This document shows, piece after piece, positions 1 through 8,323 of a stretch of DNA of 64,000 nucleotides (position 1 is its first letter; each line of letters starts with the position of its first letter). A program made the translations under genes and the position numbers. This stretch comes from Polyangia bacterium (GTDB lineage: Bacteria; Myxococcota_A; Polyangia; Nannocystales; Nannocystaceae): NCBI GenBank assembly GCA_030424595.1, contig JAUHWG010000006.1, positions 62,001-126,000 of the forward strand, given 5' to 3'. The notes below the pieces were generated by a model. It saw nothing but the letters and a program-made list of their open reading frames with translations, searched no databases and had not been told where the DNA came from.

Positions 1-507
1 CGGACCAGCGGTGCGATCTCTGTCGATGAGGCCGACTCGCACACCTTGGCGGCGCGCTTGGCCGAGGGCTGGGCGCCGACCTCGAGCTGGGGGACGATCG
101 TCCACGAGGGTCTCCGCGCCGTGCCTGCCGAGGAGCTCTACGCCCGGATCAGCAAGTCCTACGCCGACGAGACCGGCAGGGAGTGGCAGTGCCCCGGGCT
201 CGAGGAGATCGTCCGCGTCGCCAAACGTCACGACCTCGAGAACTGGTGCGAGCTGGCGACGAGGGTGGAGACCGGACCGACCGGGAGCAAGCCGATCCAC
301 CTTCGTCGGGCGAAGATGCAGCAGCTCACCGGTGAGCCGCTTGGGTTCAGCGTCGGCGAGCTCCGTGAGATGCAGGAGGCGGTCGGCGCCGTGCGCTGTC
401 CCGCGATCGAGCGGGTGCTCGGGCTCATCGATGTGACGCGAGAGATCGACGCCGCGGTCGAGACGACCGGCGGTGATGACGACGGCGACGCAGGCGACGG
501 GTCGTAG
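1..507 (+). CDS. Hypothetical protein, 5' end outside window
   Basis: The frame is open from the first base of the window and ends at a TAG at 505-507, so only the C-terminal ~168 residues are visible. Third codon positions are strongly G/C, as expected for a real gene here. The product is soluble-looking, rich in Glu and Arg, with no signal peptide, no membrane segment in the visible part and an acidic tail (short Asp/Gly run before the stop). I recognise no domain. A TTG at 46 could serve as a start, but the open frame upstream makes a start before the window more likely. Confidence 0.6.
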   Translation, partial: RTSGAISVDEADSHTLAARLAEGWAPTSSWGTIVHEGLRAVPAEELYARISKSYADETGREWQCPGLEEIVRVAKRHDLENWCELATRVETGPTGSKPIHLRRAKMQQLTGEPLGFSVGELREMQEAVGAVRCPAIERVLGLIDVTREIDAAVETTGGDDDGDAGDGS

Positions 508-687
508 AGCGAGCGGGTCCGTCTGCGCGCCAGCGGCCCGTGGCGAGGGGGCCAGCGCGTGGCAAGCGTGCGGCAAGCGTGCGGGGCCTCGCCAGCCGTG
601 GTCGGCCTCGGCCACGACCTGCGCGCTTGGCCGACAGCGACGCGCGCCGTCGAAGCCTCGCAGCCAGCGGCAGGAGTCCCGCGCGCT

Positions 688-707
688 CGCGCTTGACGAG
701 AAGCGCG
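688..707 (-). terminator. Weak terminator-like hairpin after the MNIO fusion gene
   Basis: A 7-bp perfect stem (688-694 with 701-707) and 6-nt loop lies 28 bp downstream of the stop of the MNIO fusion gene on the minus strand. No T tract follows, so intrinsic termination is uncertain. The surrounding 508-734 stretch holds a doubled GGCAAGCGTGC and no convincing gene. Confidence 0.3.
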
Positions 708-734
708 TGAGCAGGGGGCGTTCGTCCTGGTCTG

Positions 735-2471
735 CTAGGCGGCGGACGTGCTGCCGAGGATGATCCCTCGCTCGGCGAAGTCGGCGAGGAGCCGGGTCAC
801 CCGGGCGAGGACCTCGTCATCGAGCTCGATCTCGAGGGCCTGCGTGCCCCTGAAGAGCGCCTCCTTGACCGTGACTCCGGCGAGGAGGCGCTCGCTGATC
901 GCCGCCGCGAGCGGAGACAGGTGGAGGAAGCGGACCGAGTGCTCGGGGTCGCGGTAGACGAGGAGGGCGGTCGGCTCCGCCGGGGCTGACGAGCGATCGT
1001 CGAGCGCTTCGGGGAGGCGGTGGATCGCGTGGTCGTAGCGGGCGATCCGAGCGCTCGGATCGCACACAAGCGACGCGTCGAGGGCAAACGCGGGGCTCAT
1101 GTCCGCGCTTGGTGCCGGCGGAGGAGCGGCCCCTGTGGCCATCTCGACCGCCTCGTGCCGCGCTAGATCGACGAGGTAGTCGGCGACCGAAGGATCGGCG
1201 CGCCAGCGCGGGCCGATCCAGGCGACCCATTCATCGATCAGCTCGCGGAGGATCCGCGAGCGCGGCCCCTCCTCGGCGAGCCAACGATCGATCCAGACCG
1301 CGCCCGCGCCTTCGAGCCGGGCGAGCGTCCGGGGCAGGAGCTTGGCGAAGAGGCCGTGGATCGAGCCGCGGACGAGGCTGCGGTAGACGCCGATCCGGGC
1401 GTCGCCCATGGCCGAGAGCGCGGCGGCGGCGGCCGGGTCGGGCGTCGCGCGAGGGGGCTCTTCGACCTCGCCCGGGAGCTCGAGCACCCTCCGGGCGAAG
1501 CTGCGCTGGACCTGGCCGAGGTCGATCCGGGGGCGTTGGGGATGCTCTGGGGCGAGCGCCCCAAAGCTGGAATTTCGTCGCTCCTGGCTCTCCGCAGAGT
1601 CCGCGTCGAAGCGGGCGAGGGCGGCGTCGTAGCGGCTCTGGAGGCGGGCGACCTCATCGCCCAGCTCGGCGAGGGCGGGCACGTTGTTGTCGCGCTCGTA
1701 GATCACGGGCAGCGGACCGGTGCGGGCGATCACCCAGGCCATCAACGCCTCGACCTCGGCCGGCACCGAGGTCCCGTGGGTGTCGATGAGCAGCCCCTCC
1801 AGGTGGTCGAAGCGCTCGCCACCGGCGATGTGGAGCTCGACGACCCGCGAGAGGTCGAGCCCCTCCAGGTACGCGTAGGGATCAAAGCCGTGGTTTGTGG
1901 CGTTGACGAGGACGTTGTTGACGTCGAGGAGAAGGCCGCAGTCGGCGTGGTCGAGCAGCTCCGCGAGGAAGTCCCGCTCGACCATCCCCATCGTCGCAGA
2001 CTCGATCTCGGACCAGCCCGGCGCGCCGTAGTAGCTGATGTTCTCGACCGCGAAGGGGCGGCCTAGGAGATCCTGGACGCGGCGGATCCGATCGCTTATC
2101 GCCGGGATGATCCGCCGGTCGACGGGGAGGGGGAGGAGATCGTGGAGGCAGCGGCCGCCGGCGTCGCTCCAGCACAGGTGATCGGTGTGTCGTCGGCCGC
2201 CGAGGGCGTCGAGCACCCCCCGAAGATCGCGGATGTACCCGGGATCGAGCGCCTCTTCGCCGCCGATCCCGAGCATTAATCCGTGGGTCAGGATCGGGAA
2301 CTCGGCGGCGATCGTCTCCAGGGCGCTGGGGAACCGACCTCCCCGCCGGATGTAGTTCTCAGGCGAGATCTCGAAGAAGCGGATCGACGGGGGAGTCTCT
2401 CCCTGGGCGACCTCGTCGATGAACGCCCAGCGCAGCCCGAGGCCGACGCCTGTCGGTGAGCGATCATCCAT
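735..2471 (-). CDS. MNIO (DUF692) multinuclear iron oxidase fused to DUF2063-type partner protein
   Basis: Residues ~8-285 form a DUF692/MNIO TIM-barrel domain. The family's metal-ligand motifs all appear present: the ENY segment near residues 38-40, His63 in THGLMLGIG, the HTDHL motif (95-99), Glu143-Asn144, Asp183 with Asn185/186, the ELH at 212-214, DTH at 230-232 and ERD at 259-261. Residues ~350-450 match the DUF2063 pattern (VYRSLVRGSIHGLF and a PSVADYLVDLARHE segment). The last ~75 residues look like the small helical/winged end of that family. Known MNIOs (MbnB, TglH, ChrH, HvfB) modify Cys-containing peptides with a separate partner (MbnC, TglI, ChrI, HvfC); here both are one chain. 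It is last in a minus-strand cluster directly behind two Cys-Gly-rich lipoprotein genes (17-bp gap), which are its likely substrates. Substrate and product are inferred. Confidence 0.88.
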   Translation of the reverse strand: MDDRSPTGVGLGLRWAFIDEVAQGETPPSIRFFEISPENYIRRGGRFPSALETIAAEFPILTHGLMLGIGGEEALDPGYIRDLRGVLDALGGRRHTDHLCWSDAGGRCLHDLLPLPVDRRIIPAISDRIRRVQDLLGRPFAVENISYYGAPGWSEIESATMGMVERDFLAELLDHADCGLLLDVNNVLVNATNHGFDPYAYLEGLDLSRVVELHIAGGERFDHLEGLLIDTHGTSVPAEVEALMAWVIARTGPLPVIYERDNNVPALAELGDEVARLQSRYDAALARFDADSAESQERRNSSFGALAPEHPQRPRIDLGQVQRSFARRVLELPGEVEEPPRATPDPAAAAALSAMGDARIGVYRSLVRGSIHGLFAKLLPRTLARLEGAGAVWIDRWLAEEGPRSRILRELIDEWVAWIGPRWRADPSVADYLVDLARHEAVEMATGAAPPPAPSADMSPAFALDASLVCDPSARIARYDHAIHRLPEALDDRSSAPAEPTALLVYRDPEHSVRFLHLSPLAAAISERLLAGVTVKEALFRGTQALEIELDDEVLARVTRLLADFAERGIILGSTSAA

Positions 2472-2488
2472 GGCGGGGCTCGCCGGGA

Positions 2489-2908
2489 TCAGCCCTCGGC
2501 CTTCTCGCCGTCCTTCGCGTCGCCGGTCTTGGCACCGCAGGAGCCGGCGCCGCAGGAGCCCTCGGCCTTCTTGCCGTCCTTGCCGTCCTTGCCGTCCTTG
2601 CCGTCGGCCGCAGCGTCGTCGGCCGACTCGCCCTTCTTGGCCTTGCCGCCGCAGGCACCCTCAGCGCAGGCGCTCTCGGCACAGCCGGCCTCAGCCTCAG
2701 CCTTCTTGGCCCCGTCGGCCTCCGCGCTCTTGTCGGCCTTGTCGGTCTTGTCGGCCTTGTCGGCCTCGGCGGGCTTGTCGGCGGCCTTGTCAGCCGGCTT
2801 CTCCTCAGACGCCCGCACCTCGGTCGCGTCGCTCTGCGAGGTACAGGCGGTCAGCGGGAGTCCAGTGCCGAGGACGGCAAGCGCTGCGGAGATGGTCTTG
2901 ATGTCCAT
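2489..2908 (-). CDS. Putative MNIO-modified lipoprotein precursor A (Cys-Gly-rich, HvfA/bufferin-like)
   Basis: 139 residues. The N-terminus is a lipoprotein signal peptide with lipobox LTAC (Cys22). The mature part is Lys/Asp/Ala-rich and disordered, with Cys at 76, 81, 86, 119 and 124: an exact five-residue period in each cluster. The motifs are EGACG (83-87), EGSCG (116-120) and AGSCG (121-125). HvfA-type peptides modified by MNIO enzymes carry repeated EGKCG motifs with the same C-x4-C spacing, so I infer that these Cys residues are modified by the adjacent MNIO fusion enzyme, perhaps for copper binding. Residues 1-35 are nearly the same as in the neighbouring precursor, including a DATEV stretch past the lipobox that may be a recognition sequence. 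It begins 22 bp after a strong terminator, so it may depend on read-through. Confidence 0.8.
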   Translation of the reverse strand: MDIKTISAALAVLGTGLPLTACTSQSDATEVRASEEKPADKAADKPAEADKADKTDKADKSAEADGAKKAEAEAGCAESACAEGACGGKAKKGESADDAAADGKDGKDGKDGKKAEGSCGAGSCGAKTGDAKDGEKAEG

Positions 2909-2940
2909 GACGAGATGCTATTCGCCTCCGCCCCAAAAAG

Positions 2941-2971
2941 GTAGGCCACGGCTCCCTGAGCCGCGGCCTAC
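2941..2971 (-). terminator. Rho-independent terminator between the two precursor genes
   Basis: A 13-bp stem (2941-2953 with 2959-2971) has a single non-Watson-Crick pair that becomes a G-U wobble in the minus-strand transcript, and a 5-nt loop. It is followed on that strand by C then five T (2940-2935). It begins 21 bp after the stop of the 146-residue precursor gene and precedes the 139-residue precursor gene. This is the clearest intrinsic terminator in the window; its place inside the cluster suggests that transcription partly stops after the first precursor gene. Confidence 0.85.
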
Positions 2972-2992
2972 GCTGGGTCCTGGAGGGGCCGC

Positions 2993-3433
<441 letters not shown>

Positions 3434-3481
3434 GGTCTTCTCCTGATCGCTCGCTGTGTGGAGGGCGGTGTTCGCCCGTGC

Positions 3482-4375
3482 CTACTTGGCGGGTGCTTCG
3501 GCGGGTGCCTCAGCGGCTTCCTTGGGTGCGTCCGCGGCCGGCTTGGCGCCCGCTGCGTCCGGTGTGGCGGCGAACTCGACCCCGACCATCGCCTCCTTCG
3601 CGACCTTGTCGGAGAGGGCGCCGAGGGTCTTGGCCGCGAGCTTGCCGAAGGCCTCACGCGGGTGCACGTCGTACTCCTCGAGGCCGATCGCCAGCGGCTT
3701 CACCGTCTTGACGTGGATCTTCTTGGGGGTGTCGCCGTCGAAGTGGAAGACGACCTCAAGCTCGGCGGTCTTCTTGGCCTTGCGCTGGTGCAGGAGGAAC
3801 TCGCCCTCGACCGTCAGCGTCACTTTGCGCTCGGCGCCCTCCATCTTCGAGATGTCCTTCTCGGAGGCCTCGAGCACGTTCTGCACCGAGTACTCGATGA
3901 GCGCGTTCTTCTTGCGGTCCTCTTCGGGGGCGTCCTCGCCGATCTCGAGCCACGCCTGAGCGTGCTCGTTTTGCAGGTCGCTCTTCTCCTCTTCGCCGTA
4001 CTCGCCCTCGGCCTCAGCCTTGCGCTGGAAGAGCTCGAGGGCGCTGATGTCGACGTGGACGAGGCCGGTGCTCTTGGTGATGTCCATGAAGTCGACGGTG
4101 ATCTCACCGCTGATCGCGTCAGCGGGGACGCGGCCGCGGATCTTCTCGAAGGGAGCGTCCATCTCAAAGCCCAGCTCGCCGCCTTCGGAGCTGATCTTGA
4201 AGGTCGTCGCGTCGAGGCTCTTGGGCTTCTCGGGCGCCTCGAGCTTCTCAGCCTTCTCCGCGAGCGGTTTCTCAGGCTCGCTCTTGCACCCAGAGTAGAG
4301 GGGAGCGAGGGCCATCGTGGCCAGTGACATGGAAAGGATCGCGCGTCGCATGGGGTTGTTCGTCCGTGTGGTCAT
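3482..4375 (-). CDS. YceI-like domain lipoprotein
   Basis: 297 residues. The N-terminal signal peptide ends in a YSGC lipobox (start ATG at 4375; an in-frame ATG at 4351 is equally possible). After a Lys/Glu/Pro linker, residues ~55-260 follow the YceI pattern: a beta strand with GGELGFEMDA, then a G-E-I-T-V-D strand, DITKSTGLVHVDISAL, and a later VEGEFLLHQR strand. An acidic insert sits in the middle, and the C-terminus is Ala/Pro/Glu-rich. YceI-fold proteins are periplasmic lipocalin-like beta barrels, often thought to bind amphiphilic or isoprenoid ligands. It is first in the minus-strand cluster with the two Cys-Gly-rich precursors (48-bp gap), so it may belong to the same transcript; a role in that system is only inferred. 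Confidence 0.7.
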   Translation of the reverse strand: MTTRTNNPMRRAILSMSLATMALAPLYSGCKSEPEKPLAEKAEKLEAPEKPKSLDATTFKISSEGGELGFEMDAPFEKIRGRVPADAISGEITVDFMDITKSTGLVHVDISALELFQRKAEAEGEYGEEEKSDLQNEHAQAWLEIGEDAPEEDRKKNALIEYSVQNVLEASEKDISKMEGAERKVTLTVEGEFLLHQRKAKKTAELEVVFHFDGDTPKKIHVKTVKPLAIGLEEYDVHPREAFGKLAAKTLGALSDKVAKEAMVGVEFAATPDAAGAKPAADAPKEAAEAPAEAPAK

Positions 4376-4463
4376 AGGTTCGTCGCTCGTCGTCGGCGTG
4401 TTACACGATGCGCACCTCGCGGACCAAGAAAGTTCGGGGACGGAGCTCTGTCACCGGAGCGAC

Positions 4464-4496
4464 CCAGGGCGGACGAAACGACGTAATCCGCCCTGG
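4464..4496 (-). terminator. Terminator-like hairpin after the Thr-Gly-Asp repeat lipoprotein gene
   Basis: A perfect 10-bp stem (4464-4473 with 4487-4496) and 13-nt loop starts 9 bp after the stop of the gene at 4505 on the minus strand. No T run follows. It separates that gene from the YceI/precursor cluster, which supports treating the cluster as its own transcription unit. Confidence 0.55.
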
Positions 4497-4504
4497 AGCA
4501 GGGT

Positions 4505-5221
4505 CTACTTGCAGTCGCCCTTGAGCTCCGGCGCCGGGCAGACGGAGAAGCCAGGCGGCAGGCAGCTGTCGAAAAACTCGTAGGGAGTCGGGGGATCGAC
4601 GTCGTCGGGGCAGGCGTAGGTGAGCACGTCGGCGCAGATGCTCTCGGGGATGCAGCCCTGGAAGGTCGCGGGGGCGATGGTGCAGCTCTTCTTGACGTCG
4701 ATCTCCTTCGCGAAGGTGCCCATGCAGCCCTCGGCGGCCTCGCACTGCTTCTCGTCGAGGTCGAAGCACTCGTCGCCGCCGGTGGTGTCGCCGGTGGTGT
4801 CGCCGGTGGTGTCCGTATCGCCGGTGGTGTCCGTATCGCCGGTGGTGTCCGTATCGCCGGTGGTGTCCGTATCGCCGGTGGTGTCGCCGGTGGTGTCCGT
4901 GTCACCGGTGGTGTCCGTATCCCCGCTGTCGGTGCCGCCGGTGGTGTCGGCGGCGGTGGTCCCTGTGTCGGTGCCGTCCGTGATCCCGGTGGTATTGCCC
5001 ATCGTCCCGGTGTTCCCGGTGGTGGGGTCGGAGTCTGAGGCCGTCGACGACTCTGAGGCCGTGCCGCTGCCGCTGGCGGAGTCGCTCTCGGCTCCGCTGG
5101 TGCTCGCCGGCGAGGTCGCGGACTCACCCGTGGTCGCCTCCGTGTCCTGGACGACGATGGCGGTGGAGCAGGCCACACAGAGGCATGCAGCGGTCGAAAT
5201 AAGTAGAGAGTCAATACGCAT
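4505..5221 (-). CDS. Lipoprotein with Thr-Gly-Asp repeat linker and Cys-rich C-terminal domain
   Basis: The open frame extends further upstream, but the ATG at 5221 begins a typical lipoprotein signal peptide with lipobox CVAC, so I take 238 residues. Residues ~30-140 are a low-complexity Ser/Thr/Gly/Asp stalk with about ten copies of TGDT(DT). The last ~85 residues hold about ten Cys residues and no family I recognise. This stalk-plus-Cys-rich layout is common among Nannocystaceae surface lipoproteins. The stop of the upstream aminopeptidase gene is 38 bp away on the same strand, so they may be co-transcribed. Function unknown. Confidence 0.75.
   Translation of the reverse strand: MRIDSLLISTAACLCVACSTAIVVQDTEATTGESATSPASTSGAESDSASGSGTASESSTASDSDPTTGNTGTMGNTTGITDGTDTGTTAADTTGGTDSGDTDTTGDTDTTGDTTGDTDTTGDTDTTGDTDTTGDTDTTGDTTGDTTGGDECFDLDEKQCEAAEGCMGTFAKEIDVKKSCTIAPATFQGCIPESICADVLTYACPDDVDPPTPYEFFDSCLPPGFSVCPAPELKGDCK
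4778..4920. repeat. Tandem 15/18-bp repeats encoding TGDT/TGDTDT
   Basis: Units of CCGGTGGTGTC with either GC or CGTATCG joining bases repeat about nine times inside the lipoprotein gene. All units are multiples of three, so copy-number change would alter stalk length without a frameshift. Confidence 0.85.
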
Positions 5222-5259
5222 AAAGGAAGAGTAGAGGAACCTTTTGGGACTCTCCAGCG

Positions 5260-7293
5260 CTATTTGGCGGGGCCGGCTGCGGGACCGGCTGCGTCGGCTC
5301 GGAGCGCCTCCTGGGGGAGCAGGAGCGGGTCGAGCGACTCTCGGGCGATCGGGTGGTAGGTGGAGCGCGCAGCCTCGTAGATCGATCGAGCACGCTCGCT
5401 GTCGCCGTCTGCCGCGAGGATCGCGAGGTAGAGCGGGGTCAGGAACTTGCGCCGGCCGATGGTCGTCAGGAACCAACGGAGCCGCTCGTCGACCCCCCTG
5501 TAGCGCCGCCGGACGGCGACCTCGAGCCAGATGGCGAGCAGCTCACGGTTGTCGCTGGCCGTGAGCTGGTGATGGTGGTCGAGCTCGGCGAGGCGGGCGG
5601 CCGCGAGGTCTGGGGGGAGCTGCCCGAGAAAATGGAGCCAGTGGAGCGGTCCCCAGGTCTTCCCGAGCGCGCGGCTGTGCAGCCTCCCGGCGAGCCAGGC
5701 CTCGGCGTCCGCCTCGACCGCGGCGAAGCCGGCCGCGCTCGGCTCGGGGGCGTCTGTGGGGAGGCCAGGGCCGTAGATCCAGTGGGTGAGGTCCGGCGCC
5801 TTCTTCCCCGGGAGGGGGGTCGCGACGTCGAGGAGGCGGGCCCGGACGAAGTCGACGAAGGCCGCGGTGTTCTGGCCGGTGAAGGCGTGTTCGTCGAACC
5901 AGGCCCGGAGGAAGGGATCGAAGGTCTCGCGACCGTAGGTCTCCTCGAGGGTGCGGAGGAAGAGCGCGCCCTTCTCGTAGGCGATGTCGGAGAAGACCGC
6001 GTCCGGATCCTGGCCGCGGACCCCGGAGCGGAGGAGCTGCTGCTCCTCGGGCAGCTCGGCGAGGGACTCTCTCAGGAGCGCCTTGCCGAGGGTCGCCTCC
6101 ATCTCGGCCCGCTCGCGGCCGTAGAGCTCCTCGATGATCCGCCGCTCCAGGTAGGTCGTCGGCCCTTCGTTGAGCCAAAGGTCGTCCCAGGTCGCGTTGG
6201 TCACCAGGTTGCCGGACCACGAGTGGGCGAGCTCGTGGGCGATGAGCGAGATGAGCGAGCGATCGCCGGCGAGGATCGTCGGCGTCGCGAAGGTCACGAT
6301 CGGGTTCTCCATCCCGCCGAAGGGGAAGGAGGGCGGCAGGATCAGCACCTCGTAGCGGCCCCAGCGGTAACGCCCGAAGTCGTCCTCGATCGCCGGCAGC
6401 ATCGACTCGATCTCGGCCAGCTCCGCCGCTGCGCGAGGGAGCACCGCGGGCTCGGCCCAGACCGCGGTGCGGGGCCCGAGCTCGCGCTTTTCAAGCTCGC
6501 CGACGGCGATCGCGAGGAGGTAGGCGGGGATCGGCTCGTCGATCGAGAAGCGGTAGAGGGGGCGCTCCCCGTCGGCGCTGACGCCATCGTCGTTGGCGGC
6601 CATGACCGGTCGCAGCGGTCGGTCGACGGTGACCGTGGCCCGGACCGGTGTGCGGATCGCCGGGCTGTCCTGGCTCGGCACCCAGGAGCGGGCGTGGATC
6701 GCCTGCGACTGACTGTAGAGGAAGGGCGAGTCGCCGCTGGTCTGCGCCGGCGTGAGCCAGTGGAGGCCGCTGGCGCCGTCCGAGGAGGTGCGGTAGCGGA
6801 CGCGGACTCGATCTGCGCTCTCGGGCAGGTTGACCGTGAGGGCCGCGCCGAGCAGGGGATCGACAGCGCCCAGGGTGAAGGTCGTCGGGGCCCAGCTCTC
6901 GGCCACGCCGGCCGCCGGCTTCACAGCGGCCTCCACCGCCTCAATCTCGAGACCGCGGGTGTCGAGGTGGAGCGGAGCTGTGGGGCTCCTGCGCTCGATC
7001 CGGTAGGTCGCGACCCCGGCGATGCGCTCCTCGGCGAAGAGCACGTCGAGCGCGAGGTCGAGCTCGCGGACGACGACCTCCTCGGGGCGGGCGTAGGAGA
7101 GCGGGTCGGCGCGCTCCTCGGCCTCGCTGGGGGCTGGAGCGGGCGAGGATGAGTCGGCCTGGGCGGGTCTCGCGGGGGCGGGGCGCTCCTCCGGCGCAGG
7201 CCGGCTCGAACAGGCGAGGGCGACGGGGCCGGCGAGGAGGCCTGCTACGAGGAGAAGGGCAGGGCGGGGCGTGGACAGGCGACGTCTCGGCAC
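5260..7293 (-). CDS. M1-family aminopeptidase lipoprotein (leukotriene-A4-hydrolase/aminopeptidase B-like)
   Basis: 677 residues with a lipoprotein signal peptide (lipobox ALAC, Cys28) and a Pro/Ala/Glu linker. The M1 signature is complete: GGMEN exopeptidase motif at 326-330, zinc motif HELAH at 353-357 and the third ligand Glu376 in WLNEG. The order of domains (beta-sandwich N domain, thermolysin-like domain, helical C domain from about residue 500 with a WIYGPGLP-type segment) is that of LTA4H/aminopeptidase B-like bacterial enzymes. It should remove N-terminal residues from peptides outside the cytoplasm, anchored to a membrane. It is followed on the same strand by the repeat-stalk lipoprotein gene. 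Confidence 0.92.
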   Translation of the reverse strand: MPRRRLSTPRPALLLVAGLLAGPVALACSSRPAPEERPAPARPAQADSSSPAPAPSEAEERADPLSYARPEEVVVRELDLALDVLFAEERIAGVATYRIERRSPTAPLHLDTRGLEIEAVEAAVKPAAGVAESWAPTTFTLGAVDPLLGAALTVNLPESADRVRVRYRTSSDGASGLHWLTPAQTSGDSPFLYSQSQAIHARSWVPSQDSPAIRTPVRATVTVDRPLRPVMAANDDGVSADGERPLYRFSIDEPIPAYLLAIAVGELEKRELGPRTAVWAEPAVLPRAAAELAEIESMLPAIEDDFGRYRWGRYEVLILPPSFPFGGMENPIVTFATPTILAGDRSLISLIAHELAHSWSGNLVTNATWDDLWLNEGPTTYLERRIIEELYGRERAEMEATLGKALLRESLAELPEEQQLLRSGVRGQDPDAVFSDIAYEKGALFLRTLEETYGRETFDPFLRAWFDEHAFTGQNTAAFVDFVRARLLDVATPLPGKKAPDLTHWIYGPGLPTDAPEPSAAGFAAVEADAEAWLAGRLHSRALGKTWGPLHWLHFLGQLPPDLAAARLAELDHHHQLTASDNRELLAIWLEVAVRRRYRGVDERLRWFLTTIGRRKFLTPLYLAILAADGDSERARSIYEAARSTYHPIARESLDPLLLPQEALRADAAGPAAGPAK

Positions 7294-7375
7294 GTGCGCT
7301 GGAGTGTACGGGACGGACGGCGGATCGCGGCCGCGGCCGAGGCGTCTCGTGCGGGCCTGCGCGGCGCAATTAGAG

Positions 7376-7404
7376 AGGGCGCGCCAGCTGTGCTAGCGCG
7401 CCCT
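7376..7404 (-). terminator. Terminator hairpin after the Bax inhibitor-1 family gene
   Basis: A perfect 9-bp stem (7376-7384 with 7396-7404) with 11-nt loop begins 27 bp after the stop of the gene at 7431. The following minus-strand bases are moderately T-rich (TCTAATT). Confidence 0.6.
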
Positions 7405-7430
7405 GCAGATCCCAGACGAGGTCTTGGGGT

Positions 7431-8189
7431 CTAGTCGCGGCCGGAGAGGGCCATGACGAGGCGGATGACGTACCAGAAGAGGAGGGCAACCGAGGCGAAG
7501 AGGCCGAGGGACGCCGCCACGTACTGGTCGGTCCGGTAGTGGTGGAGGATGTTCGAGGTGTCGTAGAGGATGTAGCAGGCCGCGAAGGCGATCATCGCGA
7601 CGGTGAAGATGATCCCCAGGTTGAAGCCGAAGACGATGCTGGCCCCGATCAGGCCCATCGCGGCCAGACCGCCGATCGCCAGGGCTCCGCGCATCCAGGA
7701 GAAGTCCTTCTTGGTGTAGAGGACGATCCCGGTGAGGGCGGCGAAGATCGCCATCGTCGAGACACCGGCGGTGAAGATGATCGGGTTCTCCGGGCCCGAC
7801 ATCGCCTGCGCGATCATCAGCAGCGGGACGAAGATGACCGCCTCGGCGGCGACGTAGAGGCCGAGGCCGGCGTACTGCAGCGGCAGCGAGGTCGCCGAGC
7901 GGGCCCACCTGTCGGCGACGTAGGAGACCGCCATGAAGGCGCCGAGGACGATAAGCCAGCTGTACTGGCTGCCCATCATCGAGTTGATCGCGAACTCGCG
8001 GACCGTGTCCGAGCCGAGCAGGAAGTACTCGAGACCGACAAAGCCGAGGATGGCCCCGGCCAGGTGGATGTACGTCCGCTCGATGAACTTCGCCCGCTCC
8101 TCGACCGACGAGGCGGAGACCGGGGGTCCAAGCTCGATCGCGTCGTGGAGGTTCTGATGCTGCTGTTGCTGCTGGTTGTAGAAGCTCAC
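7431..8189 (-). CDS. Bax inhibitor-1/YccA family membrane protein
   Basis: 252 residues with a Gln-rich cytosolic N-terminus (QQQQQH) and about seven hydrophobic segments spread from residue ~40 to the end. The C-terminal segment with YDTSNILHHYRTDQYVAA matches the conserved region of the BI-1/TMBIM family (compare bacterial YccA and YbhL), which includes pH-sensitive calcium leak channels. The start is a GTG with a strong AGGAGG site about 6 nt upstream on the minus strand. It is transcribed divergently from the ABC exporter genes (134-bp gap) and appears monocistronic, with a terminator behind it. Confidence 0.9.
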   Translation of the reverse strand: MSFYNQQQQQHQNLHDAIELGPPVSASSVEERAKFIERTYIHLAGAILGFVGLEYFLLGSDTVREFAINSMMGSQYSWLIVLGAFMAVSYVADRWARSATSLPLQYAGLGLYVAAEAVIFVPLLMIAQAMSGPENPIIFTAGVSTMAIFAALTGIVLYTKKDFSWMRGALAIGGLAAMGLIGASIVFGFNLGIIFTVAMIAFAACYILYDTSNILHHYRTDQYVAASLGLFASVALLFWYVIRLVMALSGRD

Positions 8190-8323
8190 GATGTCCTCCT
8201 AGCGGCTCGGGGAGCCGCAGCGCCTGCTCTAGGCGACTGGGGGCCAGAGTAACCCTCGATCGGGGGGGCGGCAAGCGGGGGACGACGCTTGAAGGTGCCC
8301 GTCAGTGGGGTAGGCTCGCCGCC

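Noticed and set aside
5353..7152. 599-codon open frame on the plus strand opposite the M1 aminopeptidase
   Set aside because: It is the antisense of a well-supported gene; long antisense frames arise from the G/C third-position bias, and the translation has no family features.
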